Assembly: GCA_003024785.1 (NCBI GenBank)
Contig: PUQB01000156.1
Location: 62,001-126,000 of the forward strand
Length of the DNA stretch: 64,000 bases
Direction of reading: 5' to 3'
Origin: Selaginella tamariscina
Taxonomy: Eukaryota > Streptophyta > Lycopodiopsida > Selaginellales > Selaginellaceae
Below are positions 55,855-64,000 of the stretch, in pieces. Position 1 is the stretch's first letter. Each line of letters opens with the position of its first letter. The position numbers and the translations under genes are program-made. Below the pieces are notes generated by a model. It was given only the letters and a program-made list of their open reading frames with translations, did not search any database and was not told the origin of the DNA.

Positions 55855-56400
55855 GTGGGCCAAAAAGTGTGTCATAGCAATGGAACATATGAGACTTGCC
55901 CAGGGCCAGGGACCAGTGGCAATAGCATGACTCCAAGAAAGCATCACAACAAAGATTTGGGAAACTTAGGTATTGTTGACCATAACCAAGCTACTCCACC
56001 TGTCTTTTGGATTGGTGAAGTTTTAGCTCGAGAACTACATAGACCAATGACAAGACCATCGAGGGTCCCAACCACAATAGTAGACTTCATGGACAATGTT
56101 TTGGCCATACTAGTTCAAATTGCTGGTCACAACATTCCCAACATCTTTGTGAATGGTAGTTCTAACATGAACATCATGTTAGCAAAGCTTCACAAAAAGC
56201 TAGAAATGCAACCTCTAGAGCCCTCACCGTTCCTTGTGCACATGGCAAACTAGACCAAGGTGACACCCAAGAGCATTATAAGAAGAGTAAAGGTCAAGAT
56301 CTAGAGCATCAAGTTCCAGCAACATTGTCATCCTTTATATGCACTCAAAAGGGGGCTACTAGGACGGCCCTAGCTATGCGGAATGAATGTAACATGAGCA
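55855..56400 (+). pseudogene. C3 aspartic protease
   Basis: Open from 55855 to 56253. TTIVDFMDNVLAILVQIAGH precedes FVNGSSNMNIMLAKL, the active-site strand with DGGS changed to NGSS. PFLVHMAN, TKVTPKSIIRRVKVKI and GRPWLCGMNVT complete the fold. The missing catalytic Asp makes it inactive. Confidence 0.75.
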
Positions 56401-57127
56401 CTAGTGGGTAAGTTTTCCCACAAAGGATGGACTAATATCCGTAGCCACAAAACAAATTTGGGCACCACCACCGGAGGTCCAACTACAAGAATACCACAAG
56501 CCAAATTGAAATGAGCAGCTGGACAATGATGAAGAGGCGGCAATTCTTGCTTGTTTATCGAACTTGTTCATCGTATGAGACATAGACCTCTGCTAGGAGG
56601 CCACAACTTACCATGTGACTATGATGGAGGAAAAGATGGAAGCACCAAAGGCACACATACCAAAGTTATAATATTGTGAAAGGAGTTGAGGCACAACGCT
56701 CCACCAATCCACAGAAGGAGTACCATGACAAGCCCACATACGGATGGAATATAACCCCTGATGTGACAATCACACTAGTCAACATGGACACAAACACAAA
56801 CCCCGAATGGTACATATTAATGCCCACGCAAGCCCAAATCTCAAGGGACGGATCACTGAGTGCCTCCGAATCCACAAGGATGTGTTCGCTTGGATGTACT
56901 TTGACCTAGGGGGGTACCACCAGAGATGTGCTAGTGCAGCATCAAGTTGAAGCCCAACACAAAGCCTAGCCACCAATAACAATACTACATCAATCCCAAC
57001 TACGTGCAAAAGGCCAAGCAAGAAATTAATAAATGGCTAGAAGCAGATTTTTTTGTACCCCATTGAGAACTTGGAATGGTTGTCACCAATTATCATTATG
57101 CCAAAGAAGAACGGGCAATTGAGGATC
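56401..57127 (+). pseudogene. C3 protease-RT linker and start of RT
   Basis: LISVATKQIWAPPPEVQLQE, then CLRIHKDVFAWMYFDLGGVP (the usual 'DVFAWSY..MPGI' box before RT), NPNYVQKAKQEINKWLEA, and EWLSPIIIMPKKNGQLRI, where G4 cuts RT just before its first conserved Asp region. Confidence 0.8.
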
Positions 57128-57338
57128 TATCAGAGTTTTGACCCGAAGGGCCAACATGTGACAATATGTTGCTGCCAAGTGGCCATACAGTGTCAACACC
57201 TTATGTGAGCAACACTAAGTCTTTTAAGACAATTTTGAGAGTCTGACTCAAATGCCTAAATAGGCATGAGACTTAGGGTTTTACCTTAAGTCCCCTAGAA
57301 TGACTACCATTTGAACCCTAGAGAATAGCTTGAGTAGT
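57128..57338 (+). mobile_element. G4: family-G LTR fragment, split by F
   Basis: Starts TATCAGAGTTTTGACCC and follows G1 (reversed) for about 210 bp, until F begins at 57339. GGATC at 57123-57127 should recur at the far end of G4, beyond the window. GTAGT at 57334-57338 should recur after F. Confidence 0.75.
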
Positions 57339-57868
57339 TGTTAACATGCAAAACTTTCCTGTGTGCAGAAAACACTATTCATAGCACATGAAAAGCTTTG
57401 CCAGTTAAAGTGTAGGGATTTCGTCTTATAGAAAGCTTTATATATGTACTTATCTCGTCTCTAAGGTCAAGAATAGGATTTTGATTTGGCCATTGCCATG
57501 TATAAGCATTCACAATACACCATAAACATGCACTTGCATTACTATATGAATACAAAGAGATAGCAAGTGTGGAGACTTACTTCTCTCCCAAAGATCTCTC
57601 TCTCTCATGCATTGCTCTCCATAGCCTCATAGCCTTCATAGTCTCTCTTCCCTTGCCCTTGCTTGCCCTAACCGAATCCTGTCCTTGTCATAACTGTCTG
57701 CTTCCTGCAACCGTAGGATCCTTCCTACCCTGTAGGATTTTCCTACTGCTGTAGGATTTTTCCTGTACACAGGATATTTCCTACTACTACTTTCCTACAA
57801 GTTATTCCTCCACCGTAGGAAAGTCCTATGTATGCAGTTCCTACATGCTATATTTTTGGCCTCTAACA
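57339..57868 (-). repeat. F 3' LTR, 530 bp
   Basis: TGTTAACATGC at the left end, CCTCTAACA at the right. A run of CCTGTAGGATTTTCCTAC-like units at about 57705-57835 is palindromic and resembles the units in LTR H. Position relative to the coding region matches the D LTR. Confidence 0.9.
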
Positions 57869-57884
57869 CTATTCCCCACCTTGA
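57869..57884 (-). other. F polypurine tract
   Basis: Minus-strand CAAGGTGGGGAATAG directly before the 3' LTR, in the position of the D tract. Confidence 0.75.
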
Positions 57885-57899
57885 ATTTGCAGTGTCCTC

Positions 57900-60134
57900 A
57901 CTGCACCTGTCCTGCACCCTCATTCTCCTGCGGCTCCTCAGGATACTCTGTCTCGTATTCCTCCTTGTACCTCACAAACTCCTCTTTACCTTCTCCATTT
58001 CCTGTGCCATGGATGCCACCTGCAGTCGGAGACCCTGGTTCTCCATCTGCAGTCTGAAGTTCCTCCCCAGCACGTCAGAGTGCTCCTCCCTGTCGGAGTT
58101 CTTCCTGTCTTGATTATCTTTGCGCCATCGCATAGGTTCTGAAACACTCACGGCTTGCTCTCAAGAACTGTAGGACTAGGAGTCCTTGCCTTCACCGGTC
58201 GTGCTCCTATCCTACTAACTGTAGCCTGCATGGTGTTGATCTTCGGCATTATCACTGCCTCCACCGCTTCTGCAATCAACCTGAATCTCTGCTCTGTCCT
58301 TCACTGTGTCCCATATTCACAAACTGGTTGTACAATGCTGAAGCCAACTGTGGTACATCCTGCGATGCTGAACTCACCTTTGCCGATTTGTCCAGTATCT
58401 CCTGCTGCATACGAGACAAAACCTGCGCCAGCTGTACCTCAACCTCCATAGGCACTTCCTCCTGTCTGAAGGATTTCCGACGCTTACCACCATCCGTAAC
58501 GTCCCTGGCTCCATAAACTCCGTTGCCATTTCTTCCGCCGCTTCGTAGCAATGAGTCATTCCCCCACCTGCGTGATGCATAGGATACCCTCCTCGTGCAA
58601 ACGTACCTCTTCCTCTTGGAGAATGCCCTGCCGCTCCACGGTTGAACCATGGCTGCCGTGTCATTGGAACACGTCCCATGCCTTTTGGTGATTGAGCTTG
58701 CCCTGTTGGTAACTGCAACAAAACTGCAGTTGCCTCCTCAACTGTTCCTGGAATATCCCGGGAATCTCCTTTCCCTTATTCCCTAACTGCTCCGGTGACT
58801 CCACCGATTTCCCTGTCTCCATTGTTGGTAGCTCCTCCTTCGTCACTCCCGCAACTCAGGCGACTTCTCTTTCTTATTGTGTTCCCAGACACCTATCCTG
58901 CGACTGTTCTTTCGGCTTATCCTCTGCTACCTTCGTCTGAGTCGTTGGTACTTGTTCATGTGGCTTCTCTAGCTCCATTTGTACCACTTCCTCCAACGTC
59001 TTCTCTCCGGATGCTGTCCCACCTTCTGTGGCTCTCTGGTTTTCAGGCTTCACCCTCAAAACCTGTTCCGATGCTCTTCCTCCTCCTCTTCTCCTGTGTC
59101 ATCGCCGTCCGGGCTTCGTCTTTCCCTTCCGCACGGACTTCCGCATAGGCATCACTCGTGATATCTTTTGCTTCTTCCGGTGGTGTCTTCATCACCTTAC
59201 TGGTACTCTCCTGACGCTTCCCACTAGCCACTTCCTGTACCTTCTTTCCTACCAGCCTGTCTGAGGTGTGAGCACCTTCTGCAACTTACTAGCATACTCC
59301 TGCTCCTCGACTTCCTCTCCACACTCCATCACATGATTCACAAGTGACTGTATCCACGCCAATGCATCATCGGAGACTCCTTCTGCTGTATCTCCTTCTC
59401 CTGAGCAGTAAAAACATACTCACCCAGTTTCCTGAGGAGATAACGTGCAACTCCTGCACACTTCCCCGTCTTAAGCGCGTCATACAGCGACATAACTGTC
59501 TTTGAGGCTGTAGTGGAAGAGAGTCTGAACTCAAAGGAGTTCACCAGAAAATTACCACAAGCTACTTCCTTCCTCAAGATCACCACACGCAAGCCAAGCT
59601 TGCTATTGTATTGCTCCCCTCTTTCAGATAGATATCTAAATTCTTCTTATCTACCTCCAACTCTCCTTCTCCTAATGGCAGCCGAAATACCTCCGCGATT
59701 GCCTTCTCATTAATCAACATCCTTCTCCCTTCGGCATATGCAAGAAAATCGTCTTCGACCATCTTTTCTGCCATCATAATGAAATGATAGCACTGTAGCG
59801 CATCAGGATTTACCTGCGCTAGAAGGTGAGCATACTTCTCAAGACCCAATCCCTGAAGAGCGTTCTCCAGCTCTGGAATCTCCCAGCCCGTCAACATGAC
59901 TGTAAAATGGCCACATGCCAGATTCTCAGCCGCCTTATGCAGAGATCGGCAATTTTTCACCACAAGAGTATTCTTTCCTCCTGCCATATCCGCGAAGAAA
60001 GAAGCTACAAACCCTAGATCTAGGTTTGGCGCTGATTTCCAAGTGTATTGGAATATTCGTATAGAATATATCTCAACGTCTATAAATGACACTTCATACC
60101 TTCTCAATTTATTTATGTTTACCCTTTCCTGCAT
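57900..60134 (-). pseudogene. F third ORF: conserved protein between integrase and 3' LTR
   Basis: The likely start is MAGGKNT near 59988, just after pol ends; an upstream in-frame ATG exists at 60134. N-terminal domain: GLEKYAHLLAQV, DDFLAYAEGRRMLINEKAIA then EVFRLPLGEGELE, and FLVNSFEFRLSSTTASKTVM SLYDAL (in two frames). Middle block: VQLAQVLSRMQQEI, QLASALYNQFVNMG and AEAVEAVMPKINTMQ with RPVKARTPSP. C-terminal coiled coil: LRLQVASMAQEMEKVKEEFV RYKEEYETEYPEEP. Each block aligns with D in the same order, while the acidic linkers between them do not, the pattern expected of a selected protein. No membrane segment or signal peptide is seen. Function unknown; possible roles are chaperoning RNA, particle assembly or target choice. 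Confidence 0.8.
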
Positions 60135-60149
60135 TCCGTCCCTGTTAGG

Positions 60150-61330
60150 GTTTCAACATTTACCACACCTTCCTCACTTATCTCCTTGACTTTAAATGGA
60201 CCTAACCATTTCATTTTTAATTTATCCTGTGGTTTATCAACACTTCCTCTATACCACAAGACCAAATCTCCTTCTCTTATATCATGCTTCTTTCTTTTCC
60301 TATTATACCAGGCTCTCCTTCTTTTCTGAATTGCCTGTACAGTCCATAAAGCATGTAATCTTATCTCATCCAGTTTTTCTAATTCCTGTACCTACGTTGT
60401 AAGGATTCTTGCTCACCTAAATTATGCTTTACAGCAATCCTTAAAGATGGCACAATATATTCAACAGGAGTTATTGCCTCAAGTCCATATGCTAACTTAA
60501 AAGGCGTCATTCCTGTTACAACCTTATAGGCTGTCCTGTAAGCCCACAAGACTTCAGGAAGTCTTTCATCCCAGTCTTTTCCATTTTCCTGAATCACTTT
60601 CCTTAAAACATTCTTAAGGACTTTATTTGTAGATTCAGCTTGACCATTCCCTTGAGGATAATAAGGTGTAGATTTCTTATGTTTTATAACAAATTCTTCC
60701 ATAAGTGTTTGAATTGTTTCATTAATAAAGTGTTTTCCTCTATCACTTATGATTTCCTTAGGAATTCCATACGCACTATAATCATATTATATATAGCACG
60801 GCTGTATTATAAGCATCAGCTTTCCTCATAGGTTCTGCTTCTACCCACTTAGTCATATAATCCGTAAGTACCAGAATATATTGATTCCTTTTTGTACTGC
60901 AGGATTTATAGGTCCTATAAAATCCATTCCCCACCTTTGAAAAGGTTCTAGTGGTAGGATAGGATTTAGAGGATATACCTGTTTCTTAGGTGGTATATGT
61001 GCTCTTTGCACTTATCACATTTCCTACAGAAATCTCCTACATCCTTCCATAATGTAGGCCACCATAACCCAGCCTGTAATATTTTCCTTGCAGTTATTTC
61101 CTCTGCAAAATGCCCTCCTGCTAGACCCGCATGGGCCTCTTTCAGGATATCCATAACCTCAAAAGGTTCCACCCAACGTCTTAACACTCCATCCTGACCA
61201 GTCTTATATAACTTTCCTCCCACCAAAGAATAACGTCGTGTCCTCACGACAAATAACTTTTTCTGATCATTAGTCTCATAGGATGGTGGAATTAGTCCAG
61301 TAGGAATAGCACATGAAAAAATGTGCATCA
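60150..61330 (-). pseudogene. F integrase, frameshifted
   Basis: Zinc-binding part (HAGLAGGHFAEEI ... CRKCDKC, about 61140-61010), core with LTDYMTKWVEAEPM, EFVIKHKKSTPYYPQGNGQA with the catalytic Glu in AESTNK (60640), ERLPEVLWAYRTAYKVVTGM, and the C-terminal GPF module MKWLGPFKVKEISEEG (60200). Frameshifts near 60990, 60770 and 60380. Confidence 0.93.
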
Positions 61331-62714
61331 GGAAAGTCATCCATATACTGGATTGGAACTTCTCCTGTTTAATGCGGCTTAAATGGTCAGCCTGTTCATG
61401 CTGTCTACCAGGTTTATGTATGATTTGAAAATCATACTCCTGTAACAGGAGAAACCATCTAGCTAAACGTCCTGTTAGGACTGGCTTATTTAAAAGATGT
61501 AACAAAGCCTTATGATCTACAAAGATTTTGACTTTATTAGCTAATAATAATGTGTCTAAATTTATGAATTGCATAACCATTCCTAAAGCTTCTTTTTCTG
61601 TGGTAGTATAGTTTACCTCTGCCGGTGTTAACCTGCGACTTGCATAGTAGATAGGACGGTCCTTTCCATCTTCCTGCGTCTGTAAGGATAGCTCCTATTG
61701 CAATGTCTGAGGCATCAACCTGCACATGAAATTCCCTGTCCCATTTAGGATTCACTAATATAGGTGCTGTTACTAAAGATTTCCTTAATGTATCAAAAGC
61801 TTCCTGACATGCAGGAGTCCAATCATAGGATTTTCCTGCCTTTAAAAGGTCAGTTAAAGGTCTGGCTATTTGGGCATAATCCTCCTATGATAGCCAATCT
61901 TTCCTAAAAACCGCCTTAATTCTTTTAGATCCTGGTGGTTGTAAGGTAAGTATAACTTTAACCTTATCCTGATCCACAGGATTCCTTCCTTACACACTAC
62001 ATGTCCTAAGAGAACTCCTGATTTTACAAAAAAATTACATTTCTCAGGATTTAAAGCAACTGATTTTGCTTACATTTCTGAAAACACCTTTCTAAAAATA
62101 AAGATGATTCTCTTTATCACTATATACACTAAAATCATCCATAAAAACTTTCATAAAATCCAATAAATATTCCCTAAAGGTATCAGTTATGATCCTTTGG
62201 AAAGTAAAAGGTGCATTACATAAGCCAAATGGCATAACTTTATATGCATATGCACCCCATGGACTTATAAAAGCTGTTTTATGTTGGTCCTCCGGAGCTA
62301 CTAGAATCTGATTATATCCTGAGAATCCATCCATAAAGGAATACATCTCATGTCCGGCCACACTATCCAACATTTCTTCTGTAAATGGGATAGGAAAAAC
62401 ATCCTTCTTGTGGCATCATTTAACTTCTTATAGTTTACACATACTCTCAACTTTCCATTCTTTTTAGGAACAATCACAAGTGGTGATAACCATTGTGCAC
62501 CCTGTATAGGATAAATAAAACCTACACTTAACAGCTTATCTATCTCCTCCTTCACAAGCTGTGCATAATTAGGATTCATCCTATATGCTCTCTGTTTCAC
62601 AGGCTCACTTCCTGGTAATAATTGTATAGTGTGTGTACACAATTCAGGAGGTATGCCTTTAAGATCTTTATAGGACCAGGCAAAAACATCCTGATATTTT
62701 TGAAGCAAGTTCAA
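61331..62714 (-). pseudogene. F reverse transcriptase and RNase H, frameshifted
   Basis: RT motifs AYRMNPNYAQLVKEEIDKLL, PLVIVPKKNGKLRVCVNYKK, MDGFSGYNQILVAPEDQHKT, PFGLCNAPFTFQRI and VFMDDFSVYS (DD intact, about 62130). RNase H: QVDASDIAIGAIL, YAIHKFRH, FVDHKALLHLLNKP, RLARWFLLLQEYDFQ. Frames break near 62400, 62090, 61890, 61680 and 61540. Confidence 0.95.
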
Positions 62715-63760
62715 TCCTTTTTCCGGAATTCTTTATCTAATTCCTGAGCAATGAATAGGTTTTTAGGTTCATTTTCTGTACCTATATTCACTTGCTGCAA
62801 AGGATCTGTAGTATACACATATGTATACTCTGCAGGTTGTTCCTGTAAATCAATCTCATATGGGATTGCCTTATAGAACTTTTCCTGCAATCCGGGCCTA
62901 TCTTCTTCCTTCTGCTGAACAGTTTTCTTTCCTTTCAGCACTACGTTTAAGTCTATATCGTCAGGACTTTTAAGTCAGGATATGCTTTCAGGATTTCTAC
63001 TTCTTCCTGATCGTCTAAGCCATTAAACCAGTCATATCCTTCTAAAATAAGGGTCTGTTTTCCTTTTTAACATACCTTTTGTATGATTGTATATCACCGG
63101 TTTTCCTTCTCCTTCTCCCAGCGTCATCTTTCCTGTTCCCCAATCCTGTATAACTTTAGCAGTTTTCAGCCAAGGCCTACCTAATAACATAGTATATACA
63201 GTCTTTTCCTTCCATTTGGAGGACAATAAAACCTTATATTTAAGACCCTTTATAGATATAGTCACTCCTCTCACTATACCTGTAGGCTTGACACTTCTCT
63301 GGTCTGCCATTTTTAAATTAAAAGGAGCAGGCTCAATGGGTCCTAAACCCATTTTCTTACAAGCATGTTCCTCAATAAAATTAACTCCTGAGCCTCCATC
63401 TATAAGGACTTCTTTTATCTTGTTTTTACCAATATATACAGTAATGCTGGGCACATACCCATCATAATCACCTTCTTTTTCATAATGTTTTTCTACTCGG
63501 TGAATTTCATTTCCTGTATATGCAGGTAAGGATTTTGGAACAATGTTCAACATTTCCAAGATTTGATTTTTAATATATGGGGCAATATGTATTAATTGTC
63601 CCAACGTGATTGTAATTTCTTGGCTCAATGCACTTTGAGCCATTGATTCTGCCACGTCATCCTGAATCCGTTTCACAGGAATGCTCTGTTTTCTAGGGTT
63701 ACTCTGTTTTACAGGAATATTCTTTTTCTCTTGAATATTCTCCCTAAAATAGAATCAGTT
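62715..63760 (-). pseudogene. F aspartic protease and linker
   Basis: Open from 63676 to 63032 (214 codons). VLIDGGSGVNFIEEHACKKM (about 63400) has the catalytic DGGSG intact, FNLKMADQRSVKPTGIVRGV follows, then YTMLLGRPWLKTAKVIQDWG. This is the best-kept protein of F. The linker to RT (GLQEKFYKAIPYEIDLQEQP) is at 62720-62900. The stretch before the protease repeats I-P-V-K. Confidence 0.93.
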
Positions 63761-64000
63761 ATTTTTAGATCTTTAGGTATATCCGTCGGTTGTGTATCAT
63801 CATCCGAGATATACTCAGGGAGATCTCGTTCTTGGAGATGAGTTTCATCTCTCCCATTGTTTGCGTACTATCCCGCAATGGATACAAGAATTTCCTTCTT
63901 CTGCTGGAAGGTATTCCTGTTTCTGACATATATTTCTTTTTGTACAGATTACTGCTCTCACGGCAGGATGGTTTTCTAGCTCATTCTCGTCCACATCAAT
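63761..64000 (-). pseudogene. F gag-protease region, partial
   Basis: Minus-strand text NELENHPAVRAVICTKRNIC and EYLPAEEGNSCIHCG continues F toward gag. A single CxxC is visible but no full knuckle. The window ends here. Confidence 0.5.

Larger units (their letters stand above)
53151..57127 (+). mobile_element. C3: diverged C-family gypsy element, split by G4
   Basis: LTR 53151-53881, primer site 53882-53903, gag, protease and the start of RT, matching C1 in order but strongly diverged. It stops inside RT at GGATC 57123-57127, where G4 begins. The rest, if present, lies beyond 64000. Unlike C1 it keeps the protease-to-RT linker, which shows what C1 has lost. Confidence 0.82.
57339..64000 (-). 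mobile_element. F: gypsy element related to D, running off the window
   Basis: 3' LTR 57339-57868, then (minus strand) third ORF, integrase, RNase H, RT, protease. The 5' LTR and gag lie beyond 64000. Proteins are closely similar to those of D, but LTRs differ in sequence, so F is a separate family of the same lineage. Several frames are shifted. Confidence 0.95.

Overview
The window is nuclear DNA of a land plant with a large, repeat-filled genome. The signs are CCCTAAA (plant-type) telomere repeats, Dof-type zinc fingers (a plant-lineage family), many Ty3/gypsy LTR retrotransposons, a Tnp2/CACTA-like transposase, and AT-rich spacers full of TA and CA microsatellites. The species cannot be read from the sequence; a fern or another non-crop vascular plant is only a guess. 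I found no intact host gene, no rRNA or tRNA gene and no CRISPR array. Almost all coding sequence is transposable-element coding sequence with stops and frameshifts.  Layout. 1-4719: a decayed gypsy pol (element A, + strand) split by a 1,694-bp LTR-like insert (family G, copy G1) with 5-bp target duplications. 4720-9090: AT-rich spacer with one solo LTR (H, 6226-6600). 9090-17915: a truncated gypsy pol (B, - strand), then a 3.57-kb segmental duplication; each copy carries a broken gene for an AT-hook plus Dof-like zinc-finger protein and an older relic of the same gene. 18550-22346: deletion-derivative gypsy element E1, with a 112-bp tandem array and a patch of telomere repeat inside. 22400-46183 (- strand): one Tnp2-like transposase gene broken into pieces by nested insertions, namely gypsy C1 (23858-40526), which itself contains gypsy D (27764-36775), and gypsy E2 (42410-45919); all three have perfect 5-bp target duplications. 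46212-48786: two tandem truncated G copies. 48787-51640: unrecognised coding-like sequence. 51640-53150: AT-rich spacer. 53151-64000: a three-level nest, in which C3 is split by G4 and G4 by F (relative of D, - strand, running off the window).  Most interesting points. (1) D and F share a third reading frame of about 2 kb between integrase and the 3' LTR: a globular N-terminal domain, a middle helix-rich block and a C-terminal coiled coil. C1 has a coiled-coil frame in the same place. (2) The nested insertions can be undone on paper, and the interrupted frames rejoin in phase at two sites. (3) E1 and E2 share the same losses (gag and the integrase catalytic core) yet have separate target sites, so a defective master was mobilised in trans. 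(4) The Dof/AT-hook gene was duplicated and each copy then broke independently. (5) A telomere-repeat patch replaces the protease-RT linker in E1.  How the parts work together: nothing here looks like an operon or a pathway. The window is a stratified record of transposon activity in which autonomous-type elements (D, F), defective elements (C1, E1, E2) and solo LTRs (G, H) have piled into older elements.
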